NCBI RefSeq assembly: GCF_002575655.3
Contig: NC_053039.3
Location: 221,173,622 to 221,237,621, forward strand
DNA length: 64,000 nucleotides
Source of the DNA: Aegilops tauschii subsp. strangulata
Lineage: Eukaryota; Streptophyta; Magnoliopsida; Poales; Poaceae
Direction of reading: 5' to 3'
Each line of letters begins with the position of its first letter. Positions within the stretch are counted from its first letter, which is position 1. A program made the translations under genes and the position numbers. The notes beneath the pieces are model-generated. The model was not told the DNA's origin, searched no databases, and saw only the letters and a program-made list of their open reading frames with translations. Below are positions 1 through 10,769 of the stretch, piece by piece.

Positions 1-157
1 AAGCGAACGTTAAGTGTGCGTAGAGTTGTATCGGTGGTCGATAGAACTTGAAGGGAATATTGATTCTACCTTTAGCTCCTCGTTGGGTTCGACACTCTTA
101 TTTATTGAAAAAGCTACAATTGATCCCCTATACTTGTGGGTTATCAAGACCTTTTTC

Positions 158-175
158 TAGCGCCGTTGCCAAGGA
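158..175 (+). promoter_or_regulatory. Degenerate primer-binding-site-like sequence
   Basis: TAGCGCCGTTGCC lies 11 bases after the putative LTR end. Related Triticeae Gypsy elements have a TGGCGCCGTTGCC-type site at this place. The G-to-A change at the second base and changes at the 3' side suggest decay. Confidence 0.5.
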
Positions 176-205
176 AAAATAGCGTGGGGGTGAATATTCT
201 CGTGT

Positions 206-1421
206 GTGCTTGTTTGCTTTATCACTAAGTATTTTTTATTTTTTGCTCTTGTTTCTATCTTTAGTTATGGGTATGGAAACGTAAAATACCAAAAAATAGT
301 TGTACTTGCTAAACCAATGGTTGAAGAACCACCCAAAATCTATTATATTGTTGAAGCTTTCTATTTGGATCATCTTCGATCCATTTTTGCTCGTGCTGAA
401 CCCAACTAGCTTAGTTGAGGGAAAATCATTAAATGAGCATGCTTATTTCCTGCGACACTGCTTCCCAAAAAGGGAAACTCTTATAGCAACATATTAATAA
501 TTTGCATTGCTATGCTTGGAATTTATGCGAAATACATGATCTTACTTGTTGTTCTGAAGACCCTAAAAGCTACCTACCCTTCCGATGTGAGTTTAAGGAT
601 AATGCAATCTTATCTTCATATGCCAAAGGTGACTATAGTTACTATGATATTGAACAAATTGAAGAATTTATTTCTTTTAAGGGTGCTTACGAAATTGCTT
701 CTTTGATTGAAAAGTATGACATTACTCTTTACGAATTTGAAATTTTTGTCATACTTAAACATTGCTATGAAAACTATGCTTCTAATTCTTATGTTAAAGA
801 ATTTATTGAGAAAATCTCCGCTGCCCAAGAAGAGACTAATATTTTGCAGGAAACTATGGAAGAAGAAATTGTTGAAATGTCAGCTCATTGGATGAAAAAG
901 ATGAGGAGGAGAGCGAAGAACAAAAGGAGGAAGAGCGGATTGATCACCCGTGGCCACCTTCTAATGAGAGTAAATCCTTAACTCATACATGGTTTAATTT
1001 CCCTTCGTGCTTACAGAAGGATGAATTCTATGATGATTGCTATGATCCCTTGGATTTATTTGAAATATCCCTTTTTCATGAACTTGATGCTTGCTATGCT
1101 TGTGGACAAGATGCCAATTTGAATTATGCTTATGGAGATGAACTTGCTATAGTTCCTTATGTTAAACATGAAATTTTTGCTATTGCACCCACACATGATA
1201 GTCCTATTATCTTTTTGAATTCTCCCAACTAATATCGGACAAATTTGCGCTTATTGAGGATTATATTGATGGGTTGCGTTTTACCACTACACATGATAAT
1301 TTTGATGAATATAATATGCATGTGCTTGCTTCTCTTACTTGCAATTATTATGAGAGAGGAACCACATCTCCACCTCTCTATGTTTCCAACACAATAAAAT
1401 TGCAAGAACTGTTTATGCTAT
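206..1421 (+). pseudogene. Frameshifted internal reading frame of the outer Gypsy-type element
   Basis: Three consecutive open stretches (about 300-497, 502-981 and 888-1232) in different frames read as one acidic protein, with further similar coding to the junction at 1421. The middle piece is rich in Tyr, Glu and Ile. The third begins in a run of Glu codons where a frameshift has occurred (about 880-900). I see no protease, reverse transcriptase or zinc knuckle, so I read it as the gag-position frame of a non-autonomous or decayed element. At least two frameshifts prevent one continuous product. Its 3' continuation is separated by the 44.6-kb nested insertion. No function is assigned beyond its place in the element. 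Confidence 0.5.
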
Positions 1422-1665
1422 TGTCGTGGTTTTGTCACGGCAAATGCCCTTGTAAAAAGACTTAGGTGTGGAGCCATCACAACATAGGTTAGCTCGAAGG
1501 GGTTGAGGGAGACAAAGGACACAAGAGTTTACCTAGGTTCGGCCCCTCACAACGAGGTAAAAGCCTATGTCCTACTTCTAGTTGTATTGCTTGAGTTTCA
1601 ATTACAAGGGAGCGATTACGTTTGACTAAACTATCGATCAATTGTTTCTTGAGTTAAACCCAATG
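1422..1665 (-). repeat. 3' LTR remnant of the Fatima-like element (U3 missing)
   Basis: This is a direct repeat of 45468-45715, with about two dozen differences by eye. Similarity stops abruptly near 1665. The remaining ~300 bases of a full LTR, holding the TATA region and the TGTTGGGG start, are absent. The sequence then runs directly into pol 3' flank. Confidence 0.8.
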
Positions 1666-1869
1666 GTATTCAAGCTGGTCAAGAGGGTATGAAAGCTAAA
1701 CCCAGTGGTTGGAAGCCCCTAAGTGACCTTATGATCAATCAATAAAGGCTCAGATACTCAGAAATGAAATGACAGAGGACCCGTAATTCGGGGATGCCGG
1801 CTTTATTATATTGGTCATAAAAAGTTATATACATTGACAAAAGTATGTACAAAGAAAAGAGTTGGCAGC
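1666..1869. other. Non-coding junction between LTR remnant and pol 3' end
   Basis: About 200 bases with no reading frame or recognisable polypurine tract. A deletion that removed U3 probably also removed the polypurine tract that should sit here. Confidence 0.5.
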
Positions 1870-2727
1870 TCAAGTGTAGTAAGGCCGAAGATGTGCAATA
1901 TTCCACGGATGGCGGGTCTCCTCCTCTGACTTGCGGGAATCCTTGTGCTCACGCGCATCAATGCGGTAATATGACACCTTATTCAGGTTCGTGCTGACCA
2001 CAAAGGGTCCTTCCCAAGGTGGGGATAACTTGTGCATATCAGTTTGATCTTGGATCAGCTAGAGTACCAAGTCGCCTTCTTGAAACGCCCGGGTCTTAAC
2101 TCTGCGGCTATGATAGCGATGCAAGTCTTGTTGATATATCGCCGAACGAGCCGCTGCCAGGTCACGCTCCTCATCCAAAGCATCGAGTGCATTTTGACAT
2201 GCTATTTCATAATCATCTTCAACATAAGTCGCAACACGAGGCGAGTCATGACGGATATCACTTGGAAGAACCGCCTATGCACCATAAACCATGAAGAAAG
2301 GCTTATATCATGTTGACCTGTTGGGGGTGGTATTGGTACTCCAGAGTACTAAAGGTAACTCCTCAACCCAAAAACCCGGCGTTCGCTTCAAAGGAACCAT
2401 AAGCTGGGGTTTTATGCCTCTCAAAATGTCTTGGTTAGCTCTCTCACCTTTACCATTAGACTGCGGATGAGGCACAGAAGAGACGTCAAGACAAATATGC
2501 TCTTGTTGATAGAACTCCTTCATAGCACCCTTAGATAAATTAGTGCCATTATCAGTAATGATACTATGAGGGTAACCAAAACGGAAGATCAACATTTTAA
2601 CAAACTGGACTACAGTCGCCGCATCACACTTGCTGACCGGGTCTGCTTCAACCCACTTGGTAAATTTGTCAACTGCCACCAAGCGGTGGATTTTCTTTGG
2701 ACTGCTTGAAAGGTCCAACCATATCAA
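1870..2727 (-). pseudogene. Gypsy integrase, catalytic core and C-terminus (disrupted)
   Basis: The stretch 2308-2727 encodes integrase core: DKFTKWVEA near the start, the second catalytic Asp in TDNGTN, and the catalytic Glu in GKGERANQ. Downstream (about 1870-2300) the C-terminal region continues in a broken frame and ends with a recognisable HPWNIAHLRPYY just before a TGA at 1870-1872. Integrase inserts the retrotransposon cDNA into host DNA. At least one stop or frameshift separates core from tail, and another frameshift separates it from the upstream zinc-finger part. It cannot make a functional enzyme as it stands. Confidence 0.8.
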
Positions 2728-3376
2728 GCCCCCATACTACAAACGGCCAAGTAATTCGAATAATCTTCAACTCTTGAGCCGGCACACGAGCCCATGGAGA
2801 AAACTTCTGACCGCCATCACATTTACTGACGATATCCTCCACATCAGCATGGGCCATCAACCAATAAAACCCATGAGGAAAAGCTTTGGCTACTAAAGAT
2901 TTGGAGCCGGCATGATGACCACAATCGCCTTTATGAATCTCACGCAAGATCTCACGGCCCTCTTCAGGAGAAACACAACGCTGGAACACACTTGTTACGC
3001 TGCATTGGTGTAACTCGCCATTGACAATAGTCATAGACTTAGACCACCGGGTTATCTGCCTGGCCAAAGTTTCATCCTCGGGTAACTCACCCCGGGATAT
3101 ATAAGCCAAGTAGGGAAGTGTCCAATCAGGAATTTCATGGAGAGCTTCCACCAACTGCGCCTCTGGGTGAGGAATAGCAACATCCTCTTCTGATGGTATC
3201 TTGACTAAAGCATTATGCAATACATCAAGAAACACATTAGGTGGTACCGACTTACGTCGGGACCCTAGCCTGCTCAAGGCATCAGCCGCCTCATTTTTCC
3301 TTCGATCAAGGTGCTCCACCTGATAACCCTTGAAATGACCAGCAATATTATCAACCGCCCGGCGATAAGCTGCCAT
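2669..3376 (-). pseudogene. Gypsy RNase H end and integrase zinc-binding domain (235 codons)
   Basis: The N-terminal part contains HLDRRKNEAADALSRL, the conserved end of a Gypsy RNase H domain. The C-terminal half has the integrase His-His-Cys-Cys zinc-binding pattern (HKGDCGHHAG ... CDGGQ) and the first catalytic Asp in GLDMVGPF. It overlaps the next integrase piece in another frame, so a frameshift lies near 2670-2730. Between 3377 and 3915 the RNase H core is present only as broken frames. Together with its neighbours it is the middle of the Fatima-like pol. Confidence 0.8.
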
Positions 3377-3915
3377 GAGCGGGTCTTTGGAATCCCATGT
3401 ACCTGAAACTTGCTAAGCCACAAGGTCTGAGTCGCCAAAACACCTGACCTGGCTCAAATTCATCTCTTTGGCTATGCGAAGGCCGTGGAGTAAAGCCTCA
3501 TATTCAGCTGCATTGTTAGTACAAGGAAACATTAGCCTTAAAACTTAGCAAAATTTGTCACCTCATGGGGAAGTCAATATGACCCCAGCCCCCGAGCCCT
3601 CTAGCTGCCTGGACCCATCAAAGTGAATTGTCCAATATGTGTTATCAGGCCTCTCCTCAGGTGTCTGCAATTCTGTCCAGTCATTGATGAAATCCACCAG
3701 AGCCTGAGATTTGACAGCTGTTCTTGCCACATATTTCAGACCATGAGGTCCAAGTTATATTGCCCACTTAGCAATCCGGACTGTCGCCTCCCTGTTTTGA
3801 ATGATATCTCCTAACGGGGCAGAGCTAACCATAGTAATAGGATGACCAAAAAATAATGTTTCAGCTTGCGACTCGCCATGAACACTCCATATACTAATTT
3901 CTGCCAATGTGGGTA

Positions 3916-4548
3916 TCATTGTTTGGACTCAATCAACACCTCACTGACATAATAAGTCGGCCTCTGGACTGGGTACTCCTTGCCCGTCTCCTTGCCCTCC
4001 ACCACAATCACCACACTGACAGCCTTACTGTTAGCCGCCACATACAGGAGGAAGGGTTCTTTCTCAATGGGAGCTGCAAGGACGGGCGGCTCAACTAATT
4101 GCTTTTTGAGCTCCTCAAATGCCTTATCAGCAGCATCACTCCAAACAAAATTATATGTTTTCTTCATCGTCTCGTATAAAGGAATCGCCTTCTCGCCCAG
4201 GCGGTTTATGAACCAGCTCAAGGCTGCAATATGACCCGCCAGGCGCTGGACGTCATTAACACACGCCGGCTTAGCCAATGAAGTTATAGCCTTAATTTTC
4301 TCCGGGTTAGCTTCAATGCCTTTCTCCGAGACCAGAAAACCCAAGAGCTTGCCTACATGTACACCAAAAACACACTTGGCCGGGTTAGTGATCATCTGAT
4401 AGACTCGAAGATTGTCAAAAGTCTCCCTTAGATCATCCAAGAGCGTCTCCTTTTTCCTATATTTAACCACAATATCATCCACATAAGCATGCACATTACG
4501 CCCAATTTGACTATGAAAGCAATTCTGAACACAGCGTTGATAAGTCAC
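3916..4548 (-). pseudogene. Gypsy reverse transcriptase catalytic part and start of RNase H
   Basis: The YVDDIVVK motif, the reverse transcriptase catalytic box, lies near residue 22-29. It is followed by the palm/thumb signature LGFLVSEKGIEANPEKI and the connection to RNase H (ANSKAVSVVIV). It directly follows the 4549-5004 piece in the same reading direction, separated by a stop at 4549-4551. The enzyme would copy element RNA to cDNA inside virus-like particles. It is inactive because pol is split by several stops and by the CACTA insertion. Confidence 0.85.
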
Positions 4549-5004
4549 CTAGTCACTCTTGAGCCCAAAGGGCATAGAAACATAGCAGAAAGCTCCAAAA
4601 GGTGTGATGAAAGCCATCTTCTCCCGGTCTTTAACTGCCATTTTGATCTGATGATAACCAGAATAAGCGTCAAGGAAACATAAGCTCTCACAACCCGTCG
4701 TAGCATCGATAATATGGTCAATGCGAGGGAGAGCAAATGGATCAGCCGGACAAGCCTTGTTAAGATCAGTGTAATCAACACACATACGATAGGTGCCATT
4801 TTTCTTAAGTACCAACACCGGGTTAGCCAACCACTCAGGGTGAAACACTTCGATGATGAACCTAGCTGCCAAGAGCTGGGCCACCTCTTCTCCAATAGCC
4901 TTAAGATGCTCTTCATTTAAACAACGAAGAAACTGTTTGACCGGCTTAAATTTAGGATCCACATTAAGAGTGTGCTCAGCAAATTCTCTCGGTACACCCG
5001 GCAT
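4549..5004 (-). pseudogene. Gypsy reverse transcriptase N-terminal part
   Basis: It begins with GVPREFAEHTLN, the usual start of this Gypsy reverse transcriptase domain. It continues through YRMCVDYTDLNKACP and FLDAYSGYHQI, the latter containing the first catalytic Asp, and ends at FGLK before a premature stop. Length and motif order are normal for the first ~150 residues of the domain. It belongs to the same broken pol as the flanking pieces. Confidence 0.85.
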
Positions 5005-5100
5005 GTCAGAAGGTTTCCATGCAAAGATGTCCCGATTCTCACGGATGAACTTGATGAGCGCGCTTTCCTATTAAGGATCCATATTAGCCCCTGTTGTGAA

Positions 5101-5670
5101 CTACTGAGATGAGTCGCCAGGGACAAAGTCAACCTGCTTAGTATCATCAGTCGACTTAAACTTCAATAGAGGGTCTTTCTCTGTGGTGGGCTTCTTCAAA
5201 GGGGTCATATTAGCTGGGTCAACATTATCCTTATAAAACTCCAGCTCCTTAGTAGCACAGGCTGATTCAGCATAGGCAACATCTCCTTCTTCACATTCCA
5301 ATGCAATTCTTTGATCACCATGGACTGTAATCGTGCCCTTACGCCCTGGCATTTTAAGTTGCAAATAAACAACACAAGGCTGCGCCATAAACTTGGTGTA
5401 AGCTGGCCGTCCAAACAAGGCATATAAGGGCTCTTGATTTTTAACCACTTCAAACCACAACATCTCTGCTCTATAATCATAGCCATCGCCAAAAGCCACT
5501 TCCAAGGTAACCTTCCCTACTGGGTATGCTAACTTACTAGGGACCACACCATAAAAAACTGTGGAGGACGGCTTAAGCTCCTTATCAGTTAAATTCATCT
5601 GACGAAAAGTATCATAATAAAGGATATTGATACTACTGCCACCGTCCATGAGCACTTTAGTGAATTTATA
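5101..5670 (-). pseudogene. Gypsy aspartic protease, N-terminus cut by the CACTA insertion
   Basis: It contains KVLMDGGSSINI, an aspartic protease active site of the retropepsin type (here DGG), then LFGRPAYTKFMA, the second conserved protease motif. The open frame extends a few codons past 5670 only because the CACTA terminus happens to be open; those residues are not part of the protein. Bases just right of the CACTA (42731 on, minus strand) encode the expected upstream residues in the same frame. The CACTA therefore landed about 10 codons before the catalytic Asp. Confidence 0.85.
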
Positions 5671-5696
5671 CACTACAAAAAAAGACACTTCCGTGA
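5671..5696 (+). repeat. CACTA left terminal inverted repeat
   Basis: CACTACAAAAAAAGACAC followed by TTCCGTGA. It matches the reverse complement of 42705-42730 at 25 of 26 positions; the difference is at position 19. Confidence 0.95.
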
Positions 5697-6900
5697 TGAT
5701 ACGTGTTTGTCACAGTAGGTCACATTTTCTGTCATGCATGTACATCCATGACAAATTTATGACAGAATCAAGATAGTCATACCTGTGCTGTCGTAGAAGT
5801 GTTCCATGACATTACCAAAATTATCATCACAGAAGTGTCCACTTCCATGACGATAAATCATGCGTCATGGAAGTGCTTTCGTCAAGGGTGACCGACACGT
5901 GGCATCCACCGTAACGGGTCACCGTTAAGCTATCGGGTCCAGTTTTGGATCCGATAACCCGCTAACAGCCCGGACCAATGAGGATTTTCCACGTGTAAAA
6001 TTCTCATTGGCCGGAGGAAACACGTGTTTGCTCACCGTTGGGACAGATGTCATCCATTCAATGGACAGGAGGCGCCTATGATACGTCGACACATGACACG
6101 GCCCAACAGAGGCCCATTCTGGTGAAAAGGCCGGCCCGTTTGACTTGGTCAAAAGGTAACGGGCCGGCCCACGGAAAGCCTGTTCCTATATAGCCCATTT
6201 ACGGCCCGCTAACTCACGGCCCGTTACGGCCTATCGGAATTAAGCCCAGTAGCATCATCTGGGCCATCCAATATGATTCCAGCCCATTGTAACTTCCGGC
6301 CCATGTATGGCCCATGATGTATTTCGGGCCATACAAGGCCATTTGTAACTCTTGGCCCATTAACGGCCTGTGGTGAATCTGGCCCGCAATGAACAGTGTA
6401 CCCCTTTATACCCATTAACAGCCTATTATTCATTTGGGCTGTTTCCAACCCGTGTTATCTTTCGGCCTTCTCAGGGCCCATTTATTCTTGGGCTCATTTC
6501 CAGCATTCGGTTACTTACGGCCCGTTATTGGCCTTTTCTGCTTATGGGCCAAATTCAGCCCGCGGTTACAATCGGCCCGTTAATCCGTTGGGCTGTTTTC
6601 ATAGCATCGTCCAATACGGCTGATTAACGACGGCCAGTTATTGTCGGCCCATGAACGGACGATTCCAAATCTAGCCCGTTTACGGCCCATAATGCGGTCT
6701 TTTATTGGCTCATGTTTGGCCTATCGATCATACGGCACGTAGAAGGCCCATTGATGCTACGGCCCGTAGAAGGCCCATTGTTTCTACGGCCCGTAGGAGG
6801 CCCATGGTAACTACAGTAAATATGTAGCCCATGGTTATTGTGGCCTAGTTTAAAAAAATAGGTTATTGCGGCCACTAGCAAACCGCGGAAAAAGAACTGC
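5697..6900. repeat. CACTA left subterminal repeat region
   Basis: The first ~200 bases contain short motifs such as CATGGAAGTG and ATGACA that recur in the right end. From about 6090 to 6830 there is an irregular array of GGCCCATT / CGGCCCGT motifs every 20-60 bases on both strands. CACTA subterminal repeats of this kind are usually binding sites for the accessory transposition protein. No gene is seen here. Confidence 0.7.
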
Positions 6901-7135
6901 ACTGACTACAAGCAAACAAATAAACAAGACAACAAGGAACTAAATAAGCAAGCAACTTACGCTAGGATATCACGACTATTACACATATTACATCCACTGG
7001 GCATCAAAGTTCGCTACCAGTGCAAATATAGGGAACAAATCAGCATATCACATACACTGGTCGTCAAAGTTGGTGACCAATGCAAATAAACGCCGCAGCA
7101 AAACAAGTCCAGAACTGAAACCACTTCAGAAGAGC
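6901..7135. other. Non-coding 3' flank of the CACTA accessory gene
   Basis: This spacer holds two related ~70-base stretches, each with CACATACACTGG/ACATCCACTGG, then a 'caaagttgg/cgctacca' segment and 'tgcaaat'. It probably contains the 3' UTR of the gene to its right. No reading frame. Confidence 0.4.
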
Positions 7136-7573
7136 TCAAGAAACAATATCCTGGGTACCCATAATGCTGGCAAGATGCTTAGCAAGCTTATTAACTTTCT
7201 CTTGTTTGGCGCTTAAATCCTCCAGCGCTTGCTGTTGCACAAGAAAGTATGCATCTGAATTCTGCAGGGACTTCCTCAGTCCTCCGGCTTCTAGCCGCAG
7301 CAGAGCTGACTGATGCCTTTCAGCTTGTAGCTGAGACTGAAGAAGCCGAAGTGATCTAGGCAGCGAGGTCAAAGAGCTTGTGGCAGCGGTACTGGCCAGT
7401 AACTCAAACACTACATCAATGCAGGACTGTGGGGTTTTCTCACTGTCTACAAGATCGTTTTTATCACCTTTCTTGGAGACCAACAGGGTTGTCTCACTAT
7501 CTTGAACCTTATCTGCATTACTTTCTCTACCATTGCATAGTGCGGTGCTCTTCTCCAATATTCTGTTCGCATA
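7136..7573 (-). CDS. Last exon of the CACTA accessory gene (coiled coil)
   Basis: This is 146 codons of open frame after a consensus acceptor (CTCTTGTAG before TATGCG). The middle has LLQSQLQAERHQSALLRLEA and the end QQALEDLSAKQEKVNKLAKHL, with heptad-like Leu/Ala/Val spacing that suggests a coiled coil. It ends with TGA at 7136-7138. It is the best preserved exon of the gene. No catalytic motif is visible, and no function is claimed beyond a likely self-association domain. Confidence 0.6.
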   Translation of the reverse strand, partial: YANRILEKSTALCNGRESNADKVQDSETTLLVSKKGDKNDLVDSEKTPQSCIDVVFELLASTAATSSLTSLPRSLRLLQSQLQAERHQSALLRLEAGGLRKSLQNSDAYFLVQQQALEDLSAKQEKVNKLAKHLASIMGTQDIVS

Positions 7574-8053
7574 CTACAAGAGAAACAAGCAGTCACATCA
7601 CAGGTTTAGCATGTAGTATACCAAACTCATTTTGGTAAACCGGTTCAGTAGTAAGGTGGACATGATAATAGCATGAAACAAACATATATCTATGTACTAT
7701 GGTCACTGTATTGTCTATATCATTCTAGTTTATGTTGCCAAATCAAGATAGAGACACAGTTCAACTCATATATTTTGAAGACACAGCAACATAGACAGAA
7801 TATAAGTGTGAGAAACTACACAGCATTGGCAACACTTGTAATGTGCATCACATGAGAACATAATTGTTTATACAACTGAACCTGAAATCAACATAGAGCA
7901 AGAAGTTAGAACGGCAATCCAGTTAAAGAAATAGGTTTAGAACATACATGTTGCGCCATTGGAGTTTCAATTGGATCCTTCATATTCGAAAGGTACGAGT
8001 AAATACAGTGATGCAACAGCAAAGGAGTATGGACCATAGCTACGGAATCTGAC

Positions 8054-8416
8054 CTGAGAACAGTTGCTCTTCTGCTTTAAACGTGGAGTTTGGGTTCACT
8101 ATGGTGGTCTTCGTGCTTTGGGCACTGCAGTTGCTTTACAAACTGCTCGTGTGGGGGTACTCTGTGGTGGACATGGTGCTTTGTCAACTAGAAGTGGGTT
8201 ACTATCCGCTGGGGTTGGGGTTAGATGGGTTGTAGGTGGTTCTCTGCCCAACGGTCTAAGTGTGCAATCTGGAAGAGTCTCGATTATGTGTGGTGGGGCA
8301 AGTTTGTGGGCCAGTACAACCATGGTTCTATTTGCATCGACGGGTAGCACTGTCTTTTGTGAAGAATGGGTTTTTTCTCCCTTAGATACTGCCATCACCC
8401 CCTCCAATTCAAATGG
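8054..8416 (-). pseudogene. CACTA accessory gene exon, 121 codons, with in-frame stop
   Basis: The acceptor TTTATCAG precedes CCATTTGAA, the same start as the 8894-9043 exon. The product begins PFELEGVMAVSKGEKTHSS and is Pro/Thr-rich. A TAG at 8099-8101 interrupts the frame 15 codons before a plausible donor (CTCAG then GTCAGA at 8053). The length is a multiple of three. Confidence 0.55.
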
Positions 8417-8473
8417 CTGATAAACAAGAAAAGAAATTGAACGTACAGACATTGTATGATAGATAGGTGTGGT

Positions 8474-9215
8474 AATTCACATATATGTTGTCTAAGCAAA
8501 CAGGACAGCATGACACAATTTCACATATATGGTGCCTAACTAAACAGGATAGCATGACACAGTTTCAGATATATGATGCATAACTTAACAGGATATAATG
8601 GCATAATTCAACATATGATGAGTATCTAAATAGGATGACATGACAAAACTATATGATGTCTTTCTAAAATAGGTTGGGATGAAATAATTCACATAAATGT
8701 TGTCTAAGTATACAGGATGGCATGATATTATTGACATAGTTGATTCATATACTAAGCAGCTGGCACTCGCATGTATGATCTCTAAACTAAGCAGATGGAA
8801 TTCAATATTGTGCATATGATGTCTAAACTAAGCAATGCAAGACATCATATGCATGATATGAGAAATATAAACATTGCAACTTAGAGCATACACCTCAGGT
8901 GGGATATAGGACTGGTCATCTGTCTCTGAATCCTCCTCTGTGGAGCTCCCTATAACCATCGAGATATATGCTTCAAAAGGTACCATTTCCAGCTCTGAAG
9001 ACCTTGTTTTCACTCCTGATTTTTTCATAACTGGCTCAAATGGCTGATACACATGAAGAGTAGTTTAATATACATAGATTGTCGACAAATGGAATACGTA
9101 ATGAAAAAAACATGGCATGAGATAATTCACATATATGATGCCTGGCTACATGGCAGTGCATAATTCACATATATGATAACTGGCTGAAAAACATGGCATT
9201 GCATAATTCCCATAT
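8474..9215. repeat. Degenerate ~43-bp array in two introns of the CACTA gene
   Basis: The theme 'ttcacatatatgatgtctaa', then 'taaacaggatggcatgacataa', recurs about six times from 8474 to about 8735. It recurs again about 9110-9215, on either side of the exon at 8894-9043. Copies differ by substitutions and small indels. A Stowaway-like MITE ends the second block. Confidence 0.65.
8894..9043 (-). CDS. CACTA accessory gene exon, exactly 50 codons
   Basis: It is bounded by an AG acceptor (GTGTATCAG) and a GTGTATG donor, phase 0 on both sides. It encodes an acidic segment starting PFEPVMKKSGVKTRSS and ending SYIPPE. It has relatives at 8054-8416 (same start) and 9521-9660 (same end), showing exon duplication. 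Confidence 0.6.
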
Positions 9216-9216
9216 A

Positions 9217-9377
9217 CTCCCTCCGTTCCTAAATATTTGCCTTTTTAGAGATTTCAAATGGATTACTACATACGGACGCTTATAGACATATTTTAGAGTG
9301 TAGATTCACTCATTTTGCTCCGTATGTAGTCACTTGTTGAAATCTCTAAAAAGACAAATATTTAGGAACGGTGGAAG
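9217..9377. mobile_element. Stowaway-like MITE (161 bp)
   Basis: Terminal inverted repeats start CTCCCTCCGTTCCTAAATAT on the left, with the complementary AATATTTAGGAACGG.. on the right. It is flanked by TA dinucleotides at 9215-9216 and 9378-9379, as expected for Tc1/Mariner-derived MITEs. It sits in an intron of the CACTA accessory gene. Confidence 0.9.
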
Positions 9378-9520
9378 TATGATGTAGAAACCAAACAGGT
9401 GGCATTCACACAAAGCAAATCTAAACTAAGATGATGACATATAAGATGAATAATGTAAGCAATGCGAGGTGCCATATGCATCATATGACCAACATCAGCA
9501 AGCCAGGTTAGAGCAAACAC

Positions 9521-9660
9521 CTCAGGTGGTAAATAGGAGTGGTCGGCTCCCTCTGATTCCCCATCTGAACAGTTATCTTCCTCTGGAATACAATCTGGAA
9601 TGGCGGGAGGGAGGGGAGGGCACTTCGCCCACCATGGAGCGGCGTCTGCATGACATTGTA
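9521..9660 (-). CDS. CACTA accessory gene exon (5' limit uncertain)
   Basis: It encodes ...IPEEDNCSDGESEGADHSYL, ending PPE at a GTGTTTG donor. This is clearly related to the ...STEEDSETDDQSYIPPE end of the 8894-9043 exon. The upstream limit near 9660 is a guess. Confidence 0.45.
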
Positions 9661-10068
9661 TTCCAACGCAACGGTCTTCTCTTTTTCTCTACATGTTCAG
9701 TACGATTGTGTACAATAACTGACATGCATAATAAAAAATTAGTTAGATTTTGTAAGGCCTAAGGGGTGCATGCAGAAATCAAGACTGATGGTAGCAAACG
9801 AGTGGATAGATCCAAAACTAATGATAGCAGGTAGATTATAGCTTCAGTTTAAAAAGATAGACAATGGATCATCTACTGTTTGTTGCCCACCCAACATGAA
9901 CCACATAGAAGACCCCAGATGAACAAGATAGTAGACAGATACTATTCGTTGCTGCCTCGATATGAGACCCACGGGCATTTTTAAAACTCAAGTTTGAACG
10001 ATAAAGTAGCAAGTAATAATAACCGATGTATAACGTAAGCAAACACGAAAGACTGTGACCTCTCTTAC

Positions 10069-10264
10069 GGAACTGTGTAGTTCTCAGGTTCATCTGCTCA
10101 GTCGATGATGGTAATGCAGTTGGCGTGGCTGCCGGCAACGGGGAAAATGATCTGAGGCGGCGAAAGAAAGTTTGCAGGGGGAATCTCTGCTGCAGTGAAC
10201 GCTTCTGTCGAGGGTGCACCTCAGGTGGGGTGGATGACGGCATGGCAGGAGCAGGACATAACAC
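10069..10264 (-). CDS. CACTA accessory gene exon, duplicated pair member 1
   Basis: Pro/Ser-rich, with TPPEVHPRQK then FSPLPAATPTALPSSTEQ. It ends at a strong donor (GTTCC then GTAAGA). It aligns along its whole length with the 10770-10980 segment. The acceptor is not clearly defined. Confidence 0.45.
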
Positions 10265-10769
10265 ACAGAGTTTTCTTTGACGCCTATCTAAAAATGAAGT
10301 AAATCTGTAAGGGCTCCTTAGAATTGGAGGATTCTATAAACGCAGGGACAGGAAAAACATAGGAATAGGATAGGAATGCGCGAGCAAAACAGAGCACTTG
10401 GAAACATAGGATTTCTGTGAACCTCGGTGTTTGGTTCACATGAATTGGAAGAACACAGGAATGGAGAAACATGGTCAACTTAAAGTCAAACCACGTGAAA
10501 ATGAAAAAAATAAGAATCTTATTATGCCAGTAATGCAATTAGTCCTGTTCTTCATGCATATTAATTTGAGAAGGACGTCCAACTGGATATTAAAATTCCT
10601 ACCATTTTTCTTTGAAAGAGACACCAAAGGAAAAAAATCCTCCAGTTTTGCTTTGCTCCACTCTTAACCAAATGCACGAATAGTAGTACCATAGTAGTTC
10701 CATAGCAAACGATCCCTGAGGGATCGACATGAATGCACAATAACAAAGTGATGCAACGAGTGTACAACC

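Larger units (their letters stand above)
1..1421 (+). mobile_element. Outer Gypsy-type LTR retrotransposon, 5' part (Sabrina/WHAM-like)
   Basis: The first ~146 bases read like an LTR end closing in ...GGGTTATCA, followed by a degenerate primer-binding-site-like stretch and then internal sequence. The element is plus-oriented and stops exactly at the GCTAT target duplicated by the Fatima-like insertion. It resumes at 46014 with typical Triticeae 3' internal sequence. The family name is from memory of Triticeae elements whose LTRs start TGATACGTCTCCAACG; the structure is more certain than the name. Confidence 0.7.
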
